DNA of 64,000 nucleotides from JAFGPS01 sp964628465 (GTDB lineage: Bacteria > Planctomycetota > Phycisphaerae > Sedimentisphaerales > Anaerobacaceae), in NCBI GenBank assembly GCA_964628465.1, contig CAZVOA010000018.1, positions 3,087 through 67,086 on the forward strand, given 5' to 3'. The translations under genes were made by a program, and so were the position numbers. Below the pieces are notes generated by a model. That model was not told the DNA's origin. It saw nothing but the letters and a program-made list of their open reading frames with translations, and searched no databases. Positions 45,875-54,823 of this stretch are shown in pieces (within the stretch, counting starts at the first letter, position 1; the number at the start of each line of letters is the position of its first letter).

Positions 45875-46627
45875 TTACCATTCAGGCCAACATTCTTCTT
45901 CTAAAATCGGCAATATTACATTTAATAATGACTCAATTGCTTTTGTTGTTTCTTCTTTATCAGGCGATGGCATAGACTGATTAAAAGCAATCTCAACCTT
46001 TGAAAAATACGATGATTTGCGGAAAAGGTTCTTATTTAATGCCCTTCTGGCATCTTCCCTGCTGCCCGCGTATTCTCCATTTACTCTGAAAAAATATAAA
46101 ACCGGGAATTTTCCCTGATTTAACAAAATACCGCTGTTATCATTTCCAAAAACAAGATATTGAGCAGAAATCTTTGCCGTATCATTAATACCAACATTCA
46201 AAGTAACATTTGAAGATGAAATTTTCTGGTATCCGCCGCCTGTATAACACTCTTCAGGCACATGAGGTATTTTATCCGGCGAAGCGTAATATGTTATGAA
46301 TACAAAACACTTTCGTATCGGGCTATCCATTGGAACATCGCGATTTTCAATTATCCATTGAATATAATCCTGTGTTCCCAGTTCCTTTACTATTTCCTTA
46401 TTCTCAATTTTCATTTTATTTTGAGGTTCGACAAAATAATTTAACATGCCATTCTCATCGAGAAGGTCCAGCGATTTTCTCAATTGTATTGGTTCTTTCT
46501 TTAAATATACACCAATACTTTCAATTGCGATAGACATTCCTGCCCCGGTTATCGCAAGAACAGCCGCACATATTAAAAAAGCGGGCTGAAAATAGCATTT
46601 TATTATATTTGTTTTGTTCTCGTTCAT
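45875..46627 (-). CDS. EpsI-like exosortase-associated protein
   Basis: The 250-residue protein has an N-terminal membrane helix (about residues 15-35) and a periplasmic domain containing HVPEECYTGGGYQ, which corresponds to the conserved Pro-Cys-Tyr-Gly motif of the EpsI family found beside or fused to exosortases. EpsI proteins accompany exosortase in exopolysaccharide loci; their exact job is not known. The ATG overlaps the exosortase stop codon by 4 bases (ATGA), so translation is coupled. Confidence 0.85.
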   Translation of the reverse strand: MNENKTNIIKCYFQPAFLICAAVLAITGAGMSIAIESIGVYLKKEPIQLRKSLDLLDENGMLNYFVEPQNKMKIENKEIVKELGTQDYIQWIIENRDVPMDSPIRKCFVFITYYASPDKIPHVPEECYTGGGYQKISSSNVTLNVGINDTAKISAQYLVFGNDNSGILLNQGKFPVLYFFRVNGEYAGSREDARRALNKNLFRKSSYFSKVEIAFNQSMPSPDKEETTKAIESLLNVILPILEEECWPEW

Positions 46628-47580
46628 AACACTTTTCGCTTTACAATATCCTCAGCGGCAGCCTTGCCATCCTCGATAAACAAACTTGACATAAACCACG
46701 CAAGAAAACCATATAATAAAAATGCCAAAGGAAGCATAGCCATACCAAGTAAATCATGGTAAATGCCCTGAGTATATTCAGGATTTATGAATACATAGAT
46801 AAACCCGGTGCAGGTGACTCGTATAATATTGCAGAATATCGCGATAGGAATCGTAGAAATCAGCAAAATCATTCTTTGCCAAAACGGCCGCTGATGAATA
46901 TATGCCATAACTACTCCCAATGCAAGAAACGCCATTAGTAATCTAATTCCGCTGCACGCTTCAGCTACATCGAGTGCAGGCTCGATTATTCGTCCATTAT
47001 ACATCACATCAATCACCGCTCCGTGTACCGCGGCTTCTACTCCGTTCACAAGATTTAACAAGGATGCCGCTGATGATGCCGCCCATTGCCTCATCGGGCT
47101 TGTAAGGCTTTTGTAAATTCTGTCAGGCAAAGGTACGGCAAATATCAAAAATACAATCGCAAGCCATGAATATTTGAGCAATCGCAAGCCGCCTAATAAT
47201 AGAATAATCGCGGCGATAGCGGCAATCATTGACATTGAACGCAAATATGCCCATCCAGATGGACTGGCGATATTAAATACGTAAAAACAAATTGAACCAA
47301 TCAAAAGCGGCAAACCCAAATAATTCGGCTTTGTTTCAAGATTAATTATTTCTTTTCTGCGCTGATTAACAAAATACAGGCTGAACAACGGAATAAGGAA
47401 ACCGTGTGACCAGTTTGTATCGTGAATCCATTGAAATACGAGATAGTCAATTTCCCGGTAAAAGACAAATACAAAGAGAACTGCAATAATTGCGGTTTTT
47501 ATATAATTATGAATCCCGATTGCAGACCAATTCTCCTTAACATAAAGCTGTGTATTCCTATTTTTAACCGGCATATCCAT
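46624..47580 (-). CDS. xrt: Exosortase (transpeptidase of the exosortase/archaeosortase family)
   Basis: This inner-membrane cysteine transpeptidase recognises a C-terminal sorting tail on exported proteins. The 318 residues contain about eight membrane helices and the catalytic triad in order: Cys209 in EACSGIRLL, Arg254 in CNIIRVT and His275 in GIYHDLLG. NWSHGFLIPLFSLY near the N-terminus and VPLPDRIYKSLTSPMRQ are further family motifs. No target protein with a PEP-CTERM-like tail is encoded in the window. I do not assign a subtype letter. Confidence 0.93.
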   Translation of the reverse strand: MDMPVKNRNTQLYVKENWSAIGIHNYIKTAIIAVLFVFVFYREIDYLVFQWIHDTNWSHGFLIPLFSLYFVNQRRKEIINLETKPNYLGLPLLIGSICFYVFNIASPSGWAYLRSMSMIAAIAAIILLLGGLRLLKYSWLAIVFLIFAVPLPDRIYKSLTSPMRQWAASSAASLLNLVNGVEAAVHGAVIDVMYNGRIIEPALDVAEACSGIRLLMAFLALGVVMAYIHQRPFWQRMILLISTIPIAIFCNIIRVTCTGFIYVFINPEYTQGIYHDLLGMAMLPLAFLLYGFLAWFMSSLFIEDGKAAAEDIVKRKVL

Positions 47581-47613
47581 GTTTCTCTTTTCGGCATGAT
47601 ATTGTTTCCGAAT

Positions 47614-49443
47614 TTAATCGAAATATTTGCTTGAGTAATACGCATCATTTGCAAAATTACGATCGTAAGCAAATCCGAAACCATAAGTAGCTCTGAATGA
47701 ATTCCGCAAAACGGCTCTCCATATCGATGACGCGTGCGTACCAACGTTAATAATATCCTGCGGCTTGATATAAATATCAGGCTGCTCGCCGTTAAAGATT
47801 TTTTCCAAATCAACTCTTACGATTTCTTCTTTATTTCTTCCGATTCTCCTGATAATTTCACAGCGTTTCGGCCAGGCCAGAGGTCCTAAATTTCCGGCTG
47901 TCGCAATTGCCTGTTTCAGAGTCACCATGCCGCCTGTCATCTCTACCGGTCCGGTTCGATTAAGATTTCCCATAAGGTAATACTCACCCGCTACATCGAC
48001 CGGAACAAGAATAGAATCACCGGGCTTTATTATTATATCATAGCGGGAATCACCTGCCAAAAGCTTCGCGACAGGTATCTTAATTAACCTTGTTTCCATC
48101 TCCCGCTCATCATTCAATGCCAATTCCTGACCTGTAATTCCTGTATCCGGCTGACTATTAACACCTATATTATTATCCGCAGCCTGGCCAGGTTTAACCG
48201 GAACCCATTGTCCATTTTTCAGTACCCACTCAAAATCATCGTCCTGATTTTTATTCGTTACATCAGGGACATTGGAAGAAGTTACGCCCGGCTGTATATT
48301 TCCCGATACTCCTTTAGATGCCGGCTCTACTTTTACTCGTACCCATTCATTATTTTGAAAAATCCATTCGTAATATTCTGTTTCTTCAGGAATAGATGGC
48401 TTTGCTTGCGGCTGTCTTACTGTATTCCGTTCAGGAATTACTTCATTTTCCGGCTCTTCTGTTATTTGAACTGTTTGCCCGGTAACTCTCCTTAGTACTT
48501 CACCGACACTTACCGGATTTTCCAACTCACCGTTTCCGCCAGGCATATCAGAAATCTGATAAGCGTTTTTGTTGGCCAGACGACCGGCGGTAGGATACCT
48601 GTAACGATTGACACTCCTCGAACCTCTATTATCTATTACCATTTCCGAAGACGAAACGACAAGTTTACTTATTGGGTAATTGCTCGCCGTTTGCTTTTGT
48701 GACGCAGATTCGTAAGTAATAGGCTCTTTAAGATCATATGCAGACTGAATCGACTTGAAACCTTTCATATCGTTTTTGCCTGCGCTCGAATTTCCTGAAT
48801 TTTTACGTACCTTTCTTGTAACATACACATATGATACATTTTTTTGACTTGCGCCCCCTGCCTGTGCAAGCGCATCCGACAGCCGCCATTCATATCGCTG
48901 AATCGGATACCTGTTTGGTACGCGAACTCCATCACCCTGAATTGAATAAGCTCTGTATTGAGATTGCAGCAGCGTAACATGAACGATAGGATTAATCAAA
49001 ATGCCGGGAGAAAGAATCTTTTTTATTGTTTCTTCAAGCTGTATTTCTGTCTTTCCTTTAGCCGTTATATCGCCAGCTACAGGAATTGATATTTTCCCTG
49101 TTTCAGTTACCTCGTAATTCTTTGAATAAGTTACACCCTGCGAAAGCAATTCATGAATATCAATCTCAATAATGTCACCCGGCATAAGAGTATAGTCAGA
49201 TTTAATCGCGACTGTATCTATCGGTCGCGGCTCTTCACCATCTTCCCATGCTACCGGTATTTCTTCCGCTACTCCCAGTGTCTCAAGTATTACATTAACA
49301 GCAGGTGTATTGTCAAACCGGCCAACCTGTGACGGATCAAAAAACTTATTTCCGCATCCCGAAGTTAAAAACAACAGAATAAATAAAATATGAAATATAA
49401 AATAACCTTTGAGCCTTATGCCGCTGGGTTTTATATTTTTCAT
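47614..49443 (-). CDS. Wza-like polysaccharide export lipoprotein with SLBB domains
   Basis: This outer-membrane or periplasmic exporter of exopolysaccharide has 609 residues. ATG 49443 follows GGAAG at about 8 bases and opens a lipoprotein signal ending in FLTSGC; an ATG 48 bases earlier would put a charged stretch before it. A Poly_export domain (PGDIIEIDIHELL, YEVTETGKISIPVAGDI) and an SLBB unit (GVRVPNRYPIQRY, SDALAQAGGA) precede a linker of about 250 residues with two copies of EWxxxNxxWVxVKP (YEWIFQNNEWVRVKVEP and FEWVLKNGQWVPVKPG). A second SLBB unit (YYLMGNLNRTGPVEM) ends the protein. First gene of the minus-strand operon. Confidence 0.88.
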   Translation of the reverse strand: MKNIKPSGIRLKGYFIFHILFILLFLTSGCGNKFFDPSQVGRFDNTPAVNVILETLGVAEEIPVAWEDGEEPRPIDTVAIKSDYTLMPGDIIEIDIHELLSQGVTYSKNYEVTETGKISIPVAGDITAKGKTEIQLEETIKKILSPGILINPIVHVTLLQSQYRAYSIQGDGVRVPNRYPIQRYEWRLSDALAQAGGASQKNVSYVYVTRKVRKNSGNSSAGKNDMKGFKSIQSAYDLKEPITYESASQKQTASNYPISKLVVSSSEMVIDNRGSRSVNRYRYPTAGRLANKNAYQISDMPGGNGELENPVSVGEVLRRVTGQTVQITEEPENEVIPERNTVRQPQAKPSIPEETEYYEWIFQNNEWVRVKVEPASKGVSGNIQPGVTSSNVPDVTNKNQDDDFEWVLKNGQWVPVKPGQAADNNIGVNSQPDTGITGQELALNDEREMETRLIKIPVAKLLAGDSRYDIIIKPGDSILVPVDVAGEYYLMGNLNRTGPVEMTGGMVTLKQAIATAGNLGPLAWPKRCEIIRRIGRNKEEIVRVDLEKIFNGEQPDIYIKPQDIINVGTHASSIWRAVLRNSFRATYGFGFAYDRNFANDAYYSSKYFD

Positions 49444-49858
49444 AGCAATATCTTCCAAATTAGTTCTTATTCTATTATGAAATCCCTTCATACAACTCTA
49501 TAGACTCGCGTATCCATATGCTGAATTTTATCGTCTTTTTGGTATGCGTGCTTAACCTGTTTAATTCGCATATAAGGAATATAACAAAGAATTTAAGCTG
49601 CCATAGTCAGATAAAATACTTTATTTTTTCCTGGTAACAACTTCGAAATAATAATAATTTTGTTTATATTTGCGTATGAAGACCTATAATGAAAGCGATA
49701 ATAATATAAGCTGAAAAATGATAAAATCGACTTTTTTGTAAATTATTAATTTTTTTAAATAATTTTAAAAGTTTTCGTTCCTATGAACGTTCTTTATAAT
49801 ATATGAATAAATTAACTGTAAAAATGAACTTTTTTTTGATTTTTAGGAGGTAACAGAA
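49444..49858. other. Divergent intergenic region upstream of exosortase operon
   Basis: About 415 AT-rich bases separate the SLBB gene from the next plus-strand gene. A TATAAT occurs at 49795-49800 and a short CGTTC/GAACG hairpin just before it. The ribosome site AGGAGG belongs to the gene at 49859. I see no gene or terminator. Confidence 0.4.
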
Positions 49859-51742
49859 ATGACTGTTTCAAGAAATTTAAGGAATATTACTGTATTTTCA
49901 TTGGCTTTTGTCATATTTGCCATGCCGATACTTATACAGGCTCAGGACAATGACCAGGCTCTTAAGTACGTACCGGATAACGCTTTATTTTGCGTTCGTG
50001 TAAATAATTTTAACAAATCCATGACTCAATTGGACCAGTTTCTTTCGGATGTATATCCGATTAGTACATCAGCACTCGTAAAAGGGCTTTTGCCAGGCTT
50101 ATTGGGAAGTCCCGAATTGGCAGGCCTGAATATGGACGGCAGTTTAACTGTGTTTGGAGCTATTTTGAATAGCCAGAGTTCCCAGTCAAGTGATGCTAAT
50201 AATACGGTGGATATGTACGCCATGTTGAATAACCAGGGTCCCAAGCCAAGCGATTCTATAAATATTTTCGCGGGTATCCTCGTTCCGGTTTCCAATTATA
50301 AACAGTTTATCGATGGAATTGCAAATAAAACCCCCGCCGACGATAAAGGCGTCGTTAAATTACCTTCACTTCAAAATATACTGGTAACTCAGCTTGGTAA
50401 TTGTGCTTTAATGACATGGGAAACTAATTATGACAATCTTGTTAAATTCAAGAATCAGACAACCGCCGCGACATTAAGCAGTATATTGGATTCTTCACAA
50501 GCCAAACAGGCGACAAGTGAGCCAATATGGATTTATGGAAATATAGAGCAGGCGGCTAAAACTTTCGGTCCTATGCTGACAGTCGCGATAGATGGATTGA
50601 AATCCAGCCTCGCGGATATGCCGGTTGATGCCACCGGAATGGATGAAGCACAACTCCAGAACATTATGAATATGTATGTCAGCATGCTCGATACAATATT
50701 GAAAGAGGTTAAAACAGTCAGTATGTCCATTAATCCCGCACAAAACGCCTTAAATATGACACATGTCGTAAATACCGTTCCGGGTACGAAAATGGCACAG
50801 ATGTTTTCCTCCTCATCAGTAAAAGAAAATAATCTGCTCCCCTATCTCGAAGACGGCTCGATGATGAATTTCGCTTTTTCACTGAACTCGCCTATATGGA
50901 CAGAATCGGTTGATTTACAGGTAAATATGATTTCCATGCTGGGCGGTGACACAATGAGCAAGGAATTGCTCGACAAGATGAAATCCATCTCAAAACAGGT
51001 AATGGATAATGTTTCCGGTAATGCGGCATATACATTCTCAGAAGATAAAAATTCGAAATTTCCTTTCAAAGGAAAATATCTTATCGGAGTAAAAGATGAG
51101 AAGAAATTTCAACAATTGATAAACGAATCAACTGAATTAATGATGAACTCAGGCTTTAAGGATATGTACAAAAGCATGGGTATGGAGGCTGAATTTAAAA
51201 TTAACCGCAATGTCGAAACATATAAAGGTGTTGCAATTGATTCAGCGAAACTAACAATAAATGTTGAGGATTCTGATAATCCACAGGCGCAAATGGTTAA
51301 ATCAATGTACGGCGAAGGAATCGAATATCGCTGGGGAGTCACAAAAGGCCTTTTCGCCGCATCAATAGGCAACGATTCTGCGAAAACTATACATGAACTC
51401 ATTGACCAGATTCAATCCGGCTCGGCAAAACAGGTATGTTCCGAAACACAAGCGGCTTTGGCACTTATTCCGGGATCAGAAAAAGCTGATTTCTTCTTTA
51501 CCATGAATGCTCTTCGTCTTATGAAAATGAGTTTGGGTATGACTGGCTCGATGCTTCCGGTTCAGCTTCCATCTTTAGATAATGTTCAAACTAAGAGCAA
51601 TATAGTCATTGCCGGTAAGTCGGACAAAGGAATAATGACTATCCAGCTTGCTATTCCAAAAGAACATATAAAGGAAATTATGAATGCCGTAACGACTATT
51701 CAGCAGAAAATGACACAGCCTCAGCCTACTGCAAAACTGTAA
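49859..51742 (+). CDS. Secreted protein of unknown function, DUF3352-like
   Basis: The 627-residue protein has a signal peptide ending near LIQAQDN. It begins with DQALKYVPDNALFCVRVNNFNK, a layout seen in DUF3352-type exported proteins, and then alternates beta-rich and helical stretches (SMTQLDQFLSD, NLVKFKNQTTAATL). AGGAGG lies at good spacing before the ATG. It is divergent from the exosortase operon. No catalytic motif and no C-terminal sorting tail are seen. Function is unknown. Confidence 0.7.
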   Translation: MTVSRNLRNITVFSLAFVIFAMPILIQAQDNDQALKYVPDNALFCVRVNNFNKSMTQLDQFLSDVYPISTSALVKGLLPGLLGSPELAGLNMDGSLTVFGAILNSQSSQSSDANNTVDMYAMLNNQGPKPSDSINIFAGILVPVSNYKQFIDGIANKTPADDKGVVKLPSLQNILVTQLGNCALMTWETNYDNLVKFKNQTTAATLSSILDSSQAKQATSEPIWIYGNIEQAAKTFGPMLTVAIDGLKSSLADMPVDATGMDEAQLQNIMNMYVSMLDTILKEVKTVSMSINPAQNALNMTHVVNTVPGTKMAQMFSSSSVKENNLLPYLEDGSMMNFAFSLNSPIWTESVDLQVNMISMLGGDTMSKELLDKMKSISKQVMDNVSGNAAYTFSEDKNSKFPFKGKYLIGVKDEKKFQQLINESTELMMNSGFKDMYKSMGMEAEFKINRNVETYKGVAIDSAKLTINVEDSDNPQAQMVKSMYGEGIEYRWGVTKGLFAASIGNDSAKTIHELIDQIQSGSAKQVCSETQAALALIPGSEKADFFFTMNALRLMKMSLGMTGSMLPVQLPSLDNVQTKSNIVIAGKSDKGIMTIQLAIPKEHIKEIMNAVTTIQQKMTQPQPTAKL

Positions 51743-51756
51743 AATAGCAAACCAGG

Positions 51757-51840
51757 TTTGTCATTCTGAGTGTAACGAAGAATCTGGGCATCGATAGATA
51801 GACCGAGCCAGATACTTCGCTTACGGCTCAGAATGACAAA
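51757..51840. repeat. TGTCATTCTGAG-type palindromic repeat, long copy
   Basis: TTTGTCATTCTGAG and CTCAGAATGACAAA are perfect 14-bp terminal inverted repeats around GAAGAATCTGGGCATCGATA. It is the third member of the family at 35297 and 16287, and lies 14 bases after a stop codon. Confidence 0.78.
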
Positions 51841-51989
51841 CCCTCATAATGAGTATTACATAACACTATTGTAAAACTGTAAAATATTACGTATTTATTT
51901 GACAAATTATAGTAGTTCCAAGTAAAATGTAAGAAGTTTGAAAACGATTGTAAACCGTTAAGATAATTCGAACATTCGAAAGGATTATT

Positions 51990-52574
51990 ATGAAAAGGCG
52001 AAATTTCCTGCAATTGGGATTTGCAAGCGTTGGCGCATTAGCTTTAAATAAAAACGCGCATGCGTTGGAATATTATCCGAAAAAATCCGATAAAAAAATA
52101 GCCGTGATTTACAGTACATGGTGCGGCAGCGCCCGTGACGCGGCGGTATGGATTTCCGAAGGAATGGGCGGGATCGCGGATGTTTTCGATATTCGTGAAA
52201 AGCCGGATATCAAAGGTTACGAGCATTTCATCATCGGCGGCGCTATACGAAGTTTTGCGTCATCTCCTGAATTACAGAATTTCATCAAGGAGAACAAAGG
52301 TACATTCAAAGGAAAAGTAAAAGGACTTTTCGCCGTTTGCGGTAACATGGGTAATCCCATTACACCGGAATTGGTCACGAGATATATTGATAATCATCTG
52401 GCACAATTATGCGAAGTTACAAAAGTACCAGCCAACGTTTTCCGCGGCAGGATTACCAAATCTCTCATGGACCCGGAAAGCGCGCAAATGATGGCGTCAT
52501 TCGCGGATTATGATAACCTCAAACGAGACGAGTGTATGGCTCTCGGCAAACAAATTTTAGATTCCATTAAATAA
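51990..52574 (+). CDS. Exported flavodoxin-fold protein with Tat signal (HemG-like)
   Basis: The 194-residue protein begins KRRNFLQLGFASVGALALN, a twin-arginine signal, so it is probably exported folded with its cofactor. The mature part is a flavodoxin: IAVIYSTWCGSARDAAVWISEG (phosphate loop ST.CGSA in place of the usual T.TGNT), GYEHFIIGGAIRSFASSPEL and LFAVCGNMG. The arrangement is closest to HemG-like protoporphyrinogen dehydrogenases and other long-loop-free flavodoxins, but the Tat export argues against a cytoplasmic haem step. Cys in CGNMG and CMALG may be a redox pair. Confidence 0.75.
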   Translation: MKRRNFLQLGFASVGALALNKNAHALEYYPKKSDKKIAVIYSTWCGSARDAAVWISEGMGGIADVFDIREKPDIKGYEHFIIGGAIRSFASSPELQNFIKENKGTFKGKVKGLFAVCGNMGNPITPELVTRYIDNHLAQLCEVTKVPANVFRGRITKSLMDPESAQMMASFADYDNLKRDECMALGKQILDSIK

Positions 52575-52605
52575 CTAAAACTGACCGATTTTTGAAAGTA
52601 TAAGC

Positions 52606-53295
52606 ATGAGTACGGCAACGACAATTACCTGCGATGAAAGTAAAACTATTCCTCTTTTACCAGAAAACGTGGAATATGACAAATCAAACTCACCTGCTGG
52701 ATTAAAAATAAGTTTCGACCGGACGAAAAGTCCCGTTATAGGATTGTTGGAGGTTTCCTTTAAGCTCCCCGGCCGTCTTTTAAGAGGTGAATATACTATG
52801 GAGTCTGTTTCTACTGATGGAACATATTCCGAATATCTTAATTTAATCCAGAAGATGAACGGCAGAAAATATAAACTGATTTTAGATCCATTCGGGGGTA
52901 TGAAATTAACTGGGATTTCCAAACCAGCTTCTTCTCAGCATATGGCTAAGGGGCAATCATTATATTTAATGTCACAATCTTTTGACTTATACAGGGAAAA
53001 TGTTGAATACGAAGAAACTCCCAAGCCGTCATTTTTAGAGTTGATTCTTGAATCCGGGGACAGAGGTTTTTGGGTTAGGCCGGGTGTATTGTTTGGAGAG
53101 GACCTTAAGAATCTAAAACATGCCAGATATGGCAGTATATTGCTGATGAAATCCGATAACAAAACCCGCATAACCGATCCGCAAGAAGCAGAGAAAGAGT
53201 ATGAGCTAATGAAAGACAGGGTAAAACGCGGCGATAATATTGTAAACATACACTATTGCGGCGTTATCGAATTAAAACCCAAACACAAAGAATAG
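52606..53295 (+). CDS. Hypothetical protein, 229 residues
   Basis: The protein has no signal peptide or membrane helix and appears beta-rich. It contains GLKISFDRTKSPVIG, YKLILDPFGGMKL and a motif-like FWVRPGVLFGEDL. No known family is recognised. It starts 31 bases after the flavodoxin gene on the same strand and converges with the next gene. I see no strong ribosome site. Confidence 0.55.
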   Translation: MSTATTITCDESKTIPLLPENVEYDKSNSPAGLKISFDRTKSPVIGLLEVSFKLPGRLLRGEYTMESVSTDGTYSEYLNLIQKMNGRKYKLILDPFGGMKLTGISKPASSQHMAKGQSLYLMSQSFDLYRENVEYEETPKPSFLELILESGDRGFWVRPGVLFGEDLKNLKHARYGSILLMKSDNKTRITDPQEAEKEYELMKDRVKRGDNIVNIHYCGVIELKPKHKE

Positions 53296-53344
53296 TCAGA
53301 TCCTACTAAATAGAATTCATTTTAAAATATATCTGTCAAATATT

Positions 53345-54154
53345 TTAATCCAGATCAGATATTTCAAATGATTTGGAAATTTCTTTGTAGTTTTCAACTT
53401 CCATCCAAATGTCCCAGTGAGATATCATAGCCGCTTCAGGTGAGGGACTTATATATAATTTTGTATAAATTTGCCCTGTGACCCAAATTCGGGTATCTTC
53501 TTTTAGATTCTCAAGTATTTTCCCTCGCAGGTTAAGAGAACTGCCACCTATTAATTCAATTCTGTATGGACTATTACTCTTCAAGTTCTTTTTAAATAAT
53601 CCAGTGAGTTCCTCACCTTGATTTTCAGCAATTTGTTGTGCTTTATAAGGAATATTTTTCGGCGACTTATCAAATTTCCATAGAGTTTCCTTTATTTGGG
53701 ATAAAACTTTTTGATCCGTTTTACTCCAATAGGACAAGCCCCAATAAATCTGCTTATTTGTATCAGTCATCTGAGTTATAGCCAAGTAACTGTTCCAATA
53801 AGGCTCTCTTATCGTTTGTGGTGTATTTGCCTGAATAGGAAATCCTGCATCCTGAAGTTGTACCCACAAAATAAAACCATCAAAATCCGGCCCAATTCTT
53901 TCGGAAGCTTTTTCTGAGACTTTACCTGTCATATAACTTGTATGAATCATAAACTTGCGAGTGTGATAACGAAATTCAATAGTATCGTTACTCGAATATT
54001 TGAAGGAGACTTCATCCCCTAATTTGCTCAAAACAATTTTAAGCTGATTTTCAACTAACTGAAGTTCTTTTGCTGGTTGCACTGAAACTTCGTTACCAAA
54101 TAACTTACCTGCAAATAATAACATCGCAATAATTAAAAATAATCTCGATTTCAT
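53345..54154 (-). CDS. Hypothetical exported protein, 269 residues
   Basis: An N-terminal signal peptide (MKSRLFLIIAMLLFAGKLFG) is followed by a mixed alpha/beta domain, with VSFKYSSNDTIEFRYHTRKF and a repeated hydrophobic pattern around ITQMTDTNKQIYWGLSYW. No known family is recognised. It is transcribed alone, convergent with the hypothetical gene at 52606. Confidence 0.55.
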   Translation of the reverse strand: MKSRLFLIIAMLLFAGKLFGNEVSVQPAKELQLVENQLKIVLSKLGDEVSFKYSSNDTIEFRYHTRKFMIHTSYMTGKVSEKASERIGPDFDGFILWVQLQDAGFPIQANTPQTIREPYWNSYLAITQMTDTNKQIYWGLSYWSKTDQKVLSQIKETLWKFDKSPKNIPYKAQQIAENQGEELTGLFKKNLKSNSPYRIELIGGSSLNLRGKILENLKEDTRIWVTGQIYTKLYISPSPEAAMISHWDIWMEVENYKEISKSFEISDLD

Positions 54155-54284
54155 TCTATTCTCCTATAGCTACACTACAATTTCCTCTATTATCTAATTA
54201 TAAAGTATTTTTACAAAGTAAAATATTTGTAAAATATTCCATTATAAAAAGCAGAGAATATTTATCTTACGACAAGGTAATGAT

Positions 54285-54641
54285 TTATGCTCCGCATAAT
54301 TTTTGTCGGAAGATGAAAAAGACGGCTCCTAAGATGCAGAGACCGGCCCAGAGGTAGTCGAGGCGGAAATGTTCTTTCATGTAAAAAATGGAAAATGGAA
54401 CGAAAACTGATAGTGTAATTACTTCCTGTAGAATCTTAAGCTGGCCCAGGTTCATTGTCGTGTAGCCTATTCTATTGGCAGGGACCTGTATAAGATATTC
54501 GAAAAGAGCGATTCCCCAACTTACAAGAGCGGCTATAATCCACGAACGATTTGATAAATTCTTCAAATGGCCGTACCACGCGAAAGTCATAAAAACGTTA
54601 CTGCAGCATAAAAGCAAAGTTGTTGTCATTATTGTACGCAT
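54285..54641 (-). CDS. DMT-type small membrane protein (DUF486)
   Basis: The 118-residue protein has four membrane helices and the DUF486 hallmarks NVFMTFAWYGHLK, IAALVSWGIALFEYLIQVPANR (two runs: IAALVSWGIALFEYL and QVPANRIG), TTMNLGQLKILQEVI and a final GAVFFIF helix. It belongs to the drug/metabolite transporter superfamily. ATG 54641 is chosen: GGAGA lies six bases before it, and a longer frame to 54728 would read through the repeat element. It is downstream of an EamA transporter on the same strand. Confidence 0.85.
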   Translation of the reverse strand: MRTIMTTTLLLCCSNVFMTFAWYGHLKNLSNRSWIIAALVSWGIALFEYLIQVPANRIGYTTMNLGQLKILQEVITLSVFVPFSIFYMKEHFRLDYLWAGLCILGAVFFIFRQKLCGA

Positions 54642-54669
54642 AAATGTCTCCGATTCTATTTTTATTTTT

Positions 54670-54809
54670 GACACTGATTTACACGGTTGCTTTGGACACG
54701 GATTAACACGGTCGTCTTCGACGAACACGGATTTAAAATAATTAAAAAATTAAAACAGTGTTAATCCTGTGTAAATCCGTGTCTTAAAAAACAGTGTTAA
54801 TCAGTGTCC
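54670..54809. repeat. ACACTGATT-type palindromic repeat
   Basis: GACACTGATTTACACGG at the left and AACAGTGTTAATCAGTGTC at the right form imperfect terminal inverted repeats, with internal GGACACGGATTAACACGG-like and AATCCGTGTC repeats. It sits between DUF486 and EamA genes. It also produces the false N-terminal extension of the DUF486 gene. Confidence 0.7.
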
Positions 54810-54823
54810 TCATTTTTCGCTCG

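Noticed and set aside
38695..49443. PEP-CTERM target protein near the exosortase
   Set aside because: No product in the window ends in a Pro-Glu-Pro motif plus helix plus basic residues.
54642..54728. N-terminal extension of the DUF486 protein
   Set aside because: It is translated from the ACACTGATT repeat; the conserved protein begins at the downstream ATG with its own ribosome site.
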